This document shows, piece by piece, positions 42,992 to 51,505 of a stretch of DNA of 64,000 nucleotides. The notes beneath the pieces were generated by a model. The model saw only the letters and a program-made list of their open reading frames with translations, was not told the origin of the DNA and ran no database searches. Both the position numbers and the translations under genes were made by a program. Origin of the DNA: Mycolicibacterium vulneris (GTDB lineage Bacteria > Actinomycetota > Actinomycetes > Mycobacteriales > Mycobacteriaceae); contig NZ_NCXM01000009.1 in NCBI RefSeq assembly GCF_002104765.1, positions 124,001-188,000 on the forward strand. Direction: 5' to 3'. Position 1 is the first letter of the stretch, and each line of letters begins with the position of its first letter.

Positions 42992-44977
42992 TCAATTGTG
43001 GTTCGGCCAGCCAGCCGTAGCCGACACCGGTCGCTTTCGCGCCCGAGTTGCCGCCGCTATGCGGGCGGCCACGTCGTAGGCCACTATTTGCACAGAAGCG
43101 CCCGGAATGCGGCTGATGAGTCGGGCCATCTTATCGGCGGTGCGGTCGTGCAGCAGCCGGCCGACCAGCGGATTGTATTCCCTGCGCGGCAACAGCACGG
43201 TGACCTTGGCGTCCGGATGGTCTGCGACCGTCTGCCGGACCAGCTGCTCTGCGACCAGGCTGAGCCGGTGGTCCGGGCAATCGACCATCTGCAGCCGGGT
43301 GCCGTGCTCAAACCGGCTCCAGTATTCCTGCAGCCGCGCCGCCCGGCTCGGGTCCAACACGAAATGCACGACCGTCAGGTCATCGGCATGCAGGCTTTGC
43401 GCGTAACGCATCGCTTCGATTTCGGCGAGGTCGATCGAATCCACAAAGAGGAACACACGATGCCGCGGATACCTGGCCCACTCCGGTCGTTCCGCGAGCG
43501 ACATCTGCAGAACCGAGGCTTCGGCCCGATACTTTCGGTTCAGCCGAATGAGGATGAATACCAGGACCGGAAAGACCACGACGACCAGCCAGGCGCCCTC
43601 GGTGAACTTTGCCACCGCGAAAATACCCACGACGAGTGTCGACAAAATACCCGCGGACAGGTTGACCATCAGCTTGTAGCGCCAGCCACGCTCGCGATTG
43701 CCGAGGTGGTATTTAGCCATGCCGTAGCCCGCCATGGCAAAAGCACTGAACACGCCCATCGCAAAGAGTGGTACCAGCGCGTTGACCGATCCGCCCGTCG
43801 CCATCAGCAGCGCCAACGCCAGTGCGGTCAGCGCGATGATGGCGTTGGAGAACACCAGCCGGTGGCCGCGTTTCATCAGCGGCCGTGGCAGAAAACTGTC
43901 TGCAGCAACGAAATTCGATAATGCGGGAAAGCCGTTGAAGCTGGTGTTGGCGCCGTTGTACAAGATCGCTGCGCTGGACGCCTGCAAGAAAAAGTACGCG
44001 ATGTTCCCGAGTATGCCGTTGCCGAAAACTGCCCGGCCGATCTCGGAGAGCATGGACGGGTAGCCGGCCTCGAACGGTGTGGCGTGGGTGGCGAAGGCGA
44101 GCCATGCGACACCGGCCAACAGAAATCCGAGCAGCCAGGCCATGATCGTGAGGACCCGACGCGCATTAGGTCCCTCAGGAGCACGAAAGAGGTTGACTGT
44201 GTTGGAAATTGCCTCCACTCCGGTCAGCGATGAGCCGCCGTTGGCAAAGGCCCGCAATATCACCAGCACTGTCGCGCCCATGATCAGGCCATTGCCATGC
44301 TGGACCGGCACCGCGCCGACCAGATGGTGTGGATCGTAAGTGGGAAGACTCCCGAAGATTTCCCGGACGGTGCCGGCCACGATCGTCAAGGTGAGCATGA
44401 ACACGAAGGCATAGGTTGGAACCGCAAACGTCCGGCCCGCCTCGCGCAGTCCGCGCAGATTCGCGAAAGCGAAAACAAGCACGGCAGCCACGCTGATGTG
44501 CAAGCTGTATGGACCCAGGAAGGGTATCGCCGAGACCACGGCTACCGTACCGGCCGCGCACTGGATTGCGACCGTGACGACGTAGTCGATCAGTAACGCC
44601 GCAGCGGCGACTTGGGCCACTCGGGGACCGAAGTTCTCCCGCGCGACGATGTACGAGCCACCGGCCCGGGTATAGACCTTGACCACCTGGCGATACGACA
44701 TGGCCACCAGTGCCAGGATCACCAGAATGACACCGGTGATCGGCAACAGCAGAACGAACGAGGCCATGCCGGCCGCAGGCAGCAGTTCGACCATGATCTG
44801 CTCGGGGCCGTAGGCGGTCGACGAAATCGCATCCGGTGAAAGTGCGCCCAGTGCAACGGTGTTCGACAACTTCTCGTGTTCGAGATCCGCAGTGACCTTG
44901 GGCTTGCCCAGAAAGATCCGCTTGTACCGGTCGGCGAGAGACGGCGCGATCGTCTGGCGCTCGGCCAAGTCGGTCAT
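42992..44977 (-). CDS. APC-superfamily transporter, KimA-like potassium importer
   Basis: 661-aa membrane protein from the ATG at 44977. Twelve hydrophobic helices (about 45-465) of the amino acid/polyamine/organocation fold with SPDAISSTAYGPEQIMVE near helix 1 and TRAGGSYIVARENFGP; then a C-terminal cytosolic domain (about 490-640) of the USP type (HRVFLFVDSIDLAEIEAMRY). This layout and the helix 1 motif fit KimA of Bacillus subtilis, a K+/H+ symporter controlled by c-di-AMP; a broader amino-acid permease role cannot be excluded. It has no c-di-AMP riboswitch that I can see. It is 11 kb from the Kdp operon. Confidence 0.72.
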   Translation of the reverse strand: MTDLAERQTIAPSLADRYKRIFLGKPKVTADLEHEKLSNTVALGALSPDAISSTAYGPEQIMVELLPAAGMASFVLLLPITGVILVILALVAMSYRQVVKVYTRAGGSYIVARENFGPRVAQVAAAALLIDYVVTVAIQCAAGTVAVVSAIPFLGPYSLHISVAAVLVFAFANLRGLREAGRTFAVPTYAFVFMLTLTIVAGTVREIFGSLPTYDPHHLVGAVPVQHGNGLIMGATVLVILRAFANGGSSLTGVEAISNTVNLFRAPEGPNARRVLTIMAWLLGFLLAGVAWLAFATHATPFEAGYPSMLSEIGRAVFGNGILGNIAYFFLQASSAAILYNGANTSFNGFPALSNFVAADSFLPRPLMKRGHRLVFSNAIIALTALALALLMATGGSVNALVPLFAMGVFSAFAMAGYGMAKYHLGNRERGWRYKLMVNLSAGILSTLVVGIFAVAKFTEGAWLVVVVFPVLVFILIRLNRKYRAEASVLQMSLAERPEWARYPRHRVFLFVDSIDLAEIEAMRYAQSLHADDLTVVHFVLDPSRAARLQEYWSRFEHGTRLQMVDCPDHRLSLVAEQLVRQTVADHPDAKVTVLLPRREYNPLVGRLLHDRTADKMARLISRIPGASVQIVAYDVAARIAAATRARKRPVSATAGWPNHN

Positions 44978-45147
44978 GATCAATGTCTAACTGATCTGTT
45001 GACCGGGGGGATTGTTTCTTAACGGGATCTTGATGACCCACACTTGACGCGGCTCGATGACACCGTCGGTCCCCGAGACGGGACGGACCAACGTTTTGTC
45101 CCAGCCGCCGACGGGCCCGCAAACCGTCATCCATACACTGACCCAGC

Positions 45148-45945
45148 ATGGGCATGCTGTTCGGCCTCGCGCCGTGGATCGTGTATTGGGTACTCGTTGG
45201 TAACGTTCCGTTCGCCGCGGCCGTGCTGGTCGCATTGGCGATCGCCGCCGCCAGCCTGGGCCTGAGCGGCGCGGTGGGCAGGAAGTGGCAGTTCTTCGAT
45301 TTTGCTTCCGTCGCAGCGCTTTTGATTCTCGCCGTGCTGGCCTTCACGCTCAGCGATTCGTTCCTCGAGCGGTGGATACTGCCGCTGAGCAACGCCGGGA
45401 TCTTCCTGGTGACACTGATCGGGATGCTGGTCGGCAAGCCCTTCGTGGCCGAATTCGCCGCGGCGGAACAAGCCGCCGACGTCGTCAAAACCGAGCTGTT
45501 CGGCCGGGTCGTCAAGTTCCTGAGCTGGCTGTGGATCGCGACGTTCGCCGGGATGACGGTGTCGTCGGTGATCCCGTCGATCCTGGAAGGTCCCGCCGGG
45601 CCCGCCGCCGCCCTGATGCTGGACACGAAGACCCCACTGTCGTTTCTCTGCTACTGGATCATTCCCTTCGGGTTGCTGGGGCTCGCGGCGGTCGCGTCGC
45701 GACTGCTGCCCGACCGGATGCTGGTCGGCATCGACGACGTCGCGCGGGAAACCTCGTTCGTCGCCTACGACGAAGCCACCATCGACGAGCTCTACTTTTT
45801 GGCCCAGGAACACGCCAACCGCGAGGTCGGCCCCGGCAAGGAGGCGTACGCCGTCAAGGTCGGCGGGATGGGAACCCCGTTGACCGGAGACGAGTCCCGC
45901 AAGTCGTGGCCCTCGACCTATAAGGTGCGCGACAAGCGGCACTGA
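45148..45945 (+). CDS. Unknown integral membrane protein
   Basis: 265 aa with about five or six hydrophobic helices: 2-20 (LFGLAPWIVYWVLVG), 22-40, 50-68, 82-96, 130-148 and 167-187. The C-terminal 80 residues are soluble and polar (YDEATIDELYFLAQEHANRE). The tail TGDESRKSWPSTYKVRDKRH is basic. No family recognised with confidence. It is divergent from the KimA-like gene with a 170-base gap and is not part of an obvious operon. Confidence 0.72.
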   Translation: MGMLFGLAPWIVYWVLVGNVPFAAAVLVALAIAAASLGLSGAVGRKWQFFDFASVAALLILAVLAFTLSDSFLERWILPLSNAGIFLVTLIGMLVGKPFVAEFAAAEQAADVVKTELFGRVVKFLSWLWIATFAGMTVSSVIPSILEGPAGPAAALMLDTKTPLSFLCYWIIPFGLLGLAAVASRLLPDRMLVGIDDVARETSFVAYDEATIDELYFLAQEHANREVGPGKEAYAVKVGGMGTPLTGDESRKSWPSTYKVRDKRH

Positions 45946-46060
45946 GCCCGCAGCGCGATTCGGCTACGTTGGTTCTCGGCGGAGCGGCCCAGGACCTGCC
46001 GCAGCGCTCCGCATCCGGGTGGCGGGGCAATGCCCACCGGAGCGGAGAAAGGGAGTCGCG

Positions 46061-46816
46061 ATGAACGCACCCAGCGCAGACGCCATCCGCGCAGAAACCA
46101 TCACCATCACCGGCCACGGCGGCGACGAGATCGAGGCCTACCAGGCCGTCCCGCTCGCGCAGGCCTCGCGCGGCGGTGTCGTGTGGATCCACCACATGCC
46201 CGGGTACGACCGGGAGACCAAGGAGTTCGTCCGCCGGCTCGCTGTGAGCGGCTACAACGCCGTGGCGCCGAACCTCTACTCCCGCGAAGCTCCGGGTGCC
46301 ACGCCCGATGACGCGGCCGCCGCGGCGCGCGCCGCCGGCGGGGTGCCCGACGAACGATTGGTCGGCGACGTCGCGGGCGCGGTGGAGCACCTGCGCGAGT
46401 TGGACGGCGCCAACGGCAAGTTCGGTGTCATCGGGCACTGCTCGGGCGGACGGCACGCGTACCTGGCAGCGTGCTCGCTGCCGTTCGATGCGGCGGTGGA
46501 CTGTTACGGGGCCTTCATCGTCGAGGATCCGCCCGAGGGCATGCCCAAGGCCATGAAGCCGATCCTGGACCTGGCCGCCAACCTCAGCTGTCCGCTGCTG
46601 GGCCTGTTCGGGCTCGATGACCGGTTTCCGGCGCCCGCCGCGGTGGCCACCCTGGACGCCGAGCTCAACAAGCTGGACAAGCCGCACGAGTTCCACTCCT
46701 ACGAGGGCGCGGGCCATTCGTTCTTCTCCGTCGACCGCCCGGCGTACCGGCCGGAGGCCGCGGTGGACGGCTGGCGGCGCATTGACGAGTTCTTCGCCAC
46801 CTACCTGAAGGGCTAG
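46061..46816 (+). CDS. Dienelactone hydrolase family protein
   Basis: 251-aa alpha/beta hydrolase. Nucleophile Cys in GHCSGGRHAYLA (GxCxG), acid in GLFGLDDRFP and His in GAGHSFFSVDRP, the classical DLH triad. In characterised members it opens dienelactones in chlorocatechol breakdown; most mycobacterial copies are of unknown substrate. The ATG at 46061 has AAAGGGAG upstream. Followed by two small genes with gaps of 9 and 7 bases, so a three-gene operon is likely. Confidence 0.88.
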   Translation: MNAPSADAIRAETITITGHGGDEIEAYQAVPLAQASRGGVVWIHHMPGYDRETKEFVRRLAVSGYNAVAPNLYSREAPGATPDDAAAAARAAGGVPDERLVGDVAGAVEHLRELDGANGKFGVIGHCSGGRHAYLAACSLPFDAAVDCYGAFIVEDPPEGMPKAMKPILDLAANLSCPLLGLFGLDDRFPAPAAVATLDAELNKLDKPHEFHSYEGAGHSFFSVDRPAYRPEAAVDGWRRIDEFFATYLKG

Positions 46817-46825
46817 GCATCTCCC

Positions 46826-47098
46826 ATGTGCACCTATCTCACCGAACATGTTGAGATCGACGGCAGCGGCAAAGGCGCGACGGGATGGTTCGGCGCCAAC
46901 CGCGCGACGGTGTATGTCGACCACCCCGTCCACGCGCCCTACGGCCACACCGTCAACATCGACGTGATCAACCCGCAGCTCGGCCCGTCGGCGCGGGTGG
47001 CCCTGGAACTGACCGAGGAAAGCGCGCTGGCGCTGGCCGACGCCATCCGCAAGGCCATCGGTCATGCCCCGGCCGGACTGGCCTCCAAGGACCAGTAG
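46826..47098 (+). CDS. DUF6295 family protein
   Basis: 90-aa protein of unknown function. Sequence begins MCTYLTEHVEIDGSGKG and includes TVNIDVINPQLGPSARVALEL. The pattern matches what I recall as DUF6295 of actinobacteria. It is sandwiched between the DLH gene and a DUF427 gene, gaps 9 and 7 bases. No signal peptide or membrane helix. Confidence 0.75.
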   Translation: MCTYLTEHVEIDGSGKGATGWFGANRATVYVDHPVHAPYGHTVNIDVINPQLGPSARVALELTEESALALADAIRKAIGHAPAGLASKDQ

Positions 47099-47105
47099 GT
47101 CAGCG

Positions 47106-47876
47106 ATGACCGCCGGCACCGGCTACCCACAGATGGCCGCCTCGCGCGGCAGGATCGAACCCGCCCCGCGGCGGGTCCGTGGTTATCTCGGCGACGCGCT
47201 GGTCTTCGACACCACCGCCGCCCGGTACGTGTGGGAAGCTCCGTACTACCCGCAGTACTACATCCCGCTCGACGACGTCCATTCCGAGTTCCTGCGCGAC
47301 GAAAACCACGCCCAGAAGGTGCAATTCGGCGCGTCGCGGCTCTACTCCCTGGTGGGTGTGGGCCAGACGCATGAGTCCGCCGCGCGGGTATTCGACGCCG
47401 ACGGGGACGGCCCGCTGGCCGGAACAGTGCGGTTCGAGTGGAACACGTTGCGCTGGTTCGAAGAAGACGAGCCGATCTACGGCCACCCGCGCAATCCGTA
47501 TTCGCGGGTCGACGCCCTGCGCTCGCATCGGCACGTCCGCATCGAGCTCGATGGAATTGTCTTGGCCGACACAACAACTCCTGTTTTGCTGTTCGAAACA
47601 GGCTTACCGACAAGGTATTACATCGATCCGACCGACGTCGCCTTTGAGCACCTGGAATCCAGCCCCACGCAAACGTTGTGTCCGTACAAGGGGGTTACGT
47701 CAGGTTATTGGTCGGTGCGCGTGGGTGACGCCGTGCACGAGGACCTGGCATGGACCTACCACTATCCGCTTCCCGCGGTCGGTCAGATTGCCGGTCTAAT
47801 CGCTTTCTACAATGAGAAACTCGACATCACCGTCGACGGGGTTGGGTTGGCGAGGCCGCAGACGCAGTTCAGCTAG
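47106..47876 (+). CDS. DUF427 family protein (tandem domains)
   Basis: 256 aa with two copies of the DUF427 fold: first half around VWEAPYYPQYYIPLDDV, second half around FETGLPTRYYIDPTDV, with the middle VGVGQTHESAARVFD. The second copy ends in YKGVTSGYWSVRVGD. DUF427 proteins are small beta-barrels of unknown function. ATG at 47106, seven bases after the previous stop; an in-frame ATG earlier overlaps that gene and is less likely. Third in the DLH operon. Confidence 0.88.
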   Translation: MTAGTGYPQMAASRGRIEPAPRRVRGYLGDALVFDTTAARYVWEAPYYPQYYIPLDDVHSEFLRDENHAQKVQFGASRLYSLVGVGQTHESAARVFDADGDGPLAGTVRFEWNTLRWFEEDEPIYGHPRNPYSRVDALRSHRHVRIELDGIVLADTTTPVLLFETGLPTRYYIDPTDVAFEHLESSPTQTLCPYKGVTSGYWSVRVGDAVHEDLAWTYHYPLPAVGQIAGLIAFYNEKLDITVDGVGLARPQTQFS

Positions 47877-47911
47877 CCTCACAGCAATCCGAAATAAATT
47901 CTTAAAATCGC

Positions 47912-47928
47912 GCTCACACAGGCGAAAC
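47912..47928 (+). promoter_or_regulatory. GlnR-type operator upstream of amt-glnK
   Basis: GCTCAC-ACAGGC-GAAAC fits the mycobacterial GlnR box GnTnAC-N6-GAAAC exactly. It is 95 bases before the amt start in a locally AT-richer leader. GlnR activates ammonium uptake genes during nitrogen starvation, so nitrogen control of the amt-glnK pair is expected. Confidence 0.6.
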
Positions 47929-48022
47929 ATTGCCATTCGACGCTTCACCCGTCGACGGCGTCACTTCTCACCGCAGCTGATTCTCGAAGGCCTACCGGCC
48001 CGAATTGGGGTGTGTCTGAACC

Positions 48023-49438
48023 ATGTTGCCTTATCCAGATTGGGTGAATCCCGGAGACAACGCCTGGCAGTTGGTGGCGGCAACTCTGGTCGGCCTGATG
48101 AGCATTCCTGGCATCGCCGTCCTATACGGCGGAATCGTGCAGAGAAAGTGGGCCGTCAACACCATGTTGATGGCCTTCACCGGGTTCTCTTTGGTGCTCG
48201 TCGTGTGGGTGCTCTGGGGTTTCAAGATGGGCTTCGGCGAACCGCTGAAACTCGGGCCGGGCATCCTGCAGTCGGCGGTCGGGAAACCCAGAACCATCCT
48301 GAGTAGCAACAACCAGCAGATCGCGTATATCCCGCTGCTGGACGGCACCATGCCGTCTTTCCGGTTCTCGGAGACCACGCTGGCGTACTTCCAGTTCGTC
48401 TTCGCCGCTATCACGCCGCTACTTTTTCTCGGCAGCGTGATCGGGCGGATGAGCTTCAAGGTCTGGCTGATCTTCGTGCCGCTGTGGTCGACGTTCGCCT
48501 ATTCAGTCAATGCTTTTCTGTTGTGGGGCGGCGGCTGGTGGTCACACGCGGGTGCCCTCGATTACAGCGGCGGCTACGTGATTCACCTCGCCGCCGGGAC
48601 TTCCGGATTCGTCGCCGCTGCGGTGATAGGGCCGAGGCTGGCGCGTGACCGGGAACGTGCGGTGCCGAACAACCTGCCCCTGGCCGCGGTCGGTGCCGGC
48701 GTTTTGTGGTTGGGCTGGAACGGCTTCAACGGGGGTGACCCGTATTTTTCGGGTGCCGACGCGTCACTGGCGGTGATCAACACCAATCTCGCCACTGCAG
48801 TCGCATTACTCACCTGGGTGATCTGGGACCTCGTCGGGAGCAAGCAACGTAAACCCACATTCCTGGGCGCTGTGAACGGGATGATCAGCGGCCTGGTCGC
48901 CATCACGCCCGCGGCTGGCTTTGTCAACAGCTTCGGTGCGATGATCATCGGCGCCGTCGCCTCGTCCCTGGTATGGATGTCGTGGAATTGGCTTGGTAAG
49001 ACAAGGCTTTTCAAGAAGGTGGACGACACGCTCGGTGTGTTTCACACACACGGTGTGGCCGGATTGGCCGGCGGGTTGTTGGTCGGTGTGCTCGCCGATC
49101 CGCACATTGTCGAATACCTGGGCGGCAGCACCGGTCAGGACGTGACCTTCGCCGGTTGGCTGTACGGTCACCATCCCAAACAGATATTGATCCAGGCCGG
49201 TGCTGCGGCCACGGTCATCGTCTGGGATGCGCTGATCACGTTTGTCATCCTGAAAGTTCTTGGTCTCTTTATGAAATTGCGGTTGCCCGACGACGTTTTG
49301 GAAACCGGCGACCTCGGTGCCCACGACGAAGAGGCTTACCCCGACGAAACACTCGTCACGGCTCGGCGGCTCGAGCCGTCCTCTGCATCACGCAGTGACG
49401 CGATGGCTTCCAAACCCGCTGAGCCGGTGGATGATTGA
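48023..49438 (+). CDS. amt: Ammonium transporter Amt
   Basis: 471-aa, eleven-helix ammonium channel/transporter. Twin His motif: H188 in GGYVIHLAAGTSG and H343 in HTHGVAGLAGG. An extra loop at about 85-115 (RTILSSNNQQIAYIPLLDGT) separates helices 2 and 3 and is longer than in many Amt proteins. The C-terminal tail of 55 residues is polar, as for PII-regulated Amt. glnK follows after 12 bases. The M. tuberculosis amt-glnB-glnD cluster is elsewhere, so this is probably a second, GlnR-controlled module. Confidence 0.95.
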   Translation: MLPYPDWVNPGDNAWQLVAATLVGLMSIPGIAVLYGGIVQRKWAVNTMLMAFTGFSLVLVVWVLWGFKMGFGEPLKLGPGILQSAVGKPRTILSSNNQQIAYIPLLDGTMPSFRFSETTLAYFQFVFAAITPLLFLGSVIGRMSFKVWLIFVPLWSTFAYSVNAFLLWGGGWWSHAGALDYSGGYVIHLAAGTSGFVAAAVIGPRLARDRERAVPNNLPLAAVGAGVLWLGWNGFNGGDPYFSGADASLAVINTNLATAVALLTWVIWDLVGSKQRKPTFLGAVNGMISGLVAITPAAGFVNSFGAMIIGAVASSLVWMSWNWLGKTRLFKKVDDTLGVFHTHGVAGLAGGLLVGVLADPHIVEYLGGSTGQDVTFAGWLYGHHPKQILIQAGAAATVIVWDALITFVILKVLGLFMKLRLPDDVLETGDLGAHDEEAYPDETLVTARRLEPSSASRSDAMASKPAEPVDD

Positions 49439-49789
<351 letters not shown>

Positions 49790-50133
49790 TCCAAAGCATT
49801 CCGCGCGCGATACGGCTACGATTCCGGCGCACCACATCGGTAGCCCGCCCGATGTGTGTGATCTATCCCTCGCCGGGCGTAAAACCTGAGAATTCCTTAC
49901 TTCTTCGCCCGAAAACGCGGCTCACGTGGGCCGTTAGCGGCACGGGCGAAATCCGCCGGAAGCGGGTTTGCCTGACGTTCGCCACGGGTAAGCGACTGCG
50001 ATACAGCGTGATTGGAATCCTGAGCAGAACCTGAGTGCGGGGAGTGACGTAGCTAACGTCGAGCATCTCGAACTGCGGTGGAGCGATTTTTGGCCAGTAG
50101 ACTACCGAAAACCAGTCTCGTCAGCGCCTTTCG
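49790..50133. other. Upstream region of the beta-propeller gene
   Basis: 344 bases with an AT-richer part (49885-49915, GAGAATTCCTTACTTC). AGAAC (50023-50027) followed after 17-18 bases by ACGTAG (50046-50051) weakly resembles a SigE-type promoter. In M. tuberculosis the Rv1057 promoter responds to SigE, MprA and TrcR, so regulatory DNA is expected here. No gene seen. Confidence 0.4.
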
Positions 50134-51354
50134 GTGCTGAAAGCCGGTGGATCCGGAGGCCAAATCGTCGCACACGTACCGGCGGCTTCGCCACAACGCC
50201 CACCAGAGCCGACAAACAGCAAAGGCGGTGCCAGCGTGAATGATGTGAACGGCCCTAAGGCCGCGCACGACGATCGAGATGCCCGAATCTTCGAGCTTGA
50301 CGCCACCTCGGTGGTGCGAGTCCCGTTGCACAACGGTCCGATCAGCGATATCGACATCAGTCCGGACGGACGCCGGCTGGTCGCAACGAACTACGGCCGC
50401 AACATGGTTTCGGTCATCGACGCCAACACGTGTCGTGTCTCGAGCACCGTCAACGGGCTCGCCGAACCGTTCGCGGTCACCATGAGCAGTGCGGACTCCA
50501 ACTATGCCTACGTCAGCATCGCGACCGCCGGCTACGACGCCATCGAGGTCATCGACGTCGTCACGAACTGGCGTATCGCCACACACAAGCTGGCGAACAG
50601 CGTCAGCGACCTGACGGTGAGCCCGGACGGCAAATTCCTTTACACCAGCCGGAACGCGGTTTGCGGCGCCGATGTGGCGGTGCTGGACACCACCACTGGC
50701 GAACTCGAGGTCATCGACCTGGCGACCGTGCCGGGCGCCACCACCGAATGCGTGCGGATCAGCGCCGACGGACGCCGGCTGTACGTAGGCATGAACGCCC
50801 CGACCGGCGGCAGTCTCGCCATGATCGAAACCCGGCCGCGGTCCGACAATCGGCGGGGGGGCGGCCGGTCGCGCATCGTCGGCGTCGTCGACCTCGGTCT
50901 GCCCCTTCGCGATGTGGCGCTGAGCGACGACGGCGGCACGGCCTATGTGGCTAGCTGCGATCCGGTCGCGGGGGCGGTGCTCGACGTGATCGACACCCGG
51001 GTCAACAAAATCGTCGGCACCCACAAGATCCCGGAGATCACCGGCCCGCTCACGCGGATGAAGCTCAGCCGCGACGGCGCGCGGGCCTACCTGGTCAGCG
51101 ACGACCGCATCACGGTGCTGAGCACCCGCCAGCAGGACGTCGTCGGCGAGGTCACGGTGTCCAAGCACCCGTCGTGCGTGGTGGAGAGCCCCGACGGCAC
51201 CCATCTCTACGTTGCCGACTACTCCGGCGTGGTCACCGCGGCGCGCATCGCCCCGACCGCGCCATCGCAGGCCCACGGCGGCGCAAGCGACCGCGACCTG
51301 TCGGTCGCCGGCTGGCTGCCCGAGCTGCCGGAGTGGGAGTTCGCCCTGGCGTAA
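50134..51354 (+). CDS. YncE-like beta-propeller protein (Rv1057 type)
   Basis: 406 aa from GTG 50134, with at least six blades of the type SPDGRRLVATNYG, SPDGKFLYTSRN, SADGRRLYVGMN, SDDGGTAYVAS, SRDGARAYLVS and SPDGTHLYVADY. This is a seven-bladed-type propeller related to YncE/surface-layer propellers with unknown ligand. The M. tuberculosis counterpart (Rv1057, about 393 aa) is the direct target of TrcR and is induced in macrophages. The start is uncertain; GTG 50236 would give 372 aa. No signal peptide is evident, so location is unclear. Confidence 0.85.
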   Translation: MLKAGGSGGQIVAHVPAASPQRPPEPTNSKGGASVNDVNGPKAAHDDRDARIFELDATSVVRVPLHNGPISDIDISPDGRRLVATNYGRNMVSVIDANTCRVSSTVNGLAEPFAVTMSSADSNYAYVSIATAGYDAIEVIDVVTNWRIATHKLANSVSDLTVSPDGKFLYTSRNAVCGADVAVLDTTTGELEVIDLATVPGATTECVRISADGRRLYVGMNAPTGGSLAMIETRPRSDNRRGGGRSRIVGVVDLGLPLRDVALSDDGGTAYVASCDPVAGAVLDVIDTRVNKIVGTHKIPEITGPLTRMKLSRDGARAYLVSDDRITVLSTRQQDVVGEVTVSKHPSCVVESPDGTHLYVADYSGVVTAARIAPTAPSQAHGGASDRDLSVAGWLPELPEWEFALA

Positions 51355-51505
51355 GCGACGGGGCACCCAAAGCGGCCCCGGCCGAACGGGATCCACGCGA
51401 TCGACCGTCAGTCTCCTCGGGTGCTGACACTCTCGCTGAATTCAGGCTTAGGGTGGGAGGCGGCCGACGGCACAGGTGTTGCCCCGAGACTAAGGCGGTA
51501 GATCA

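Noticed and set aside
44978-45147. c-di-AMP riboswitch upstream of the KimA-like gene
   Set aside because: The interval is short and lacks the aptamer core sequence.
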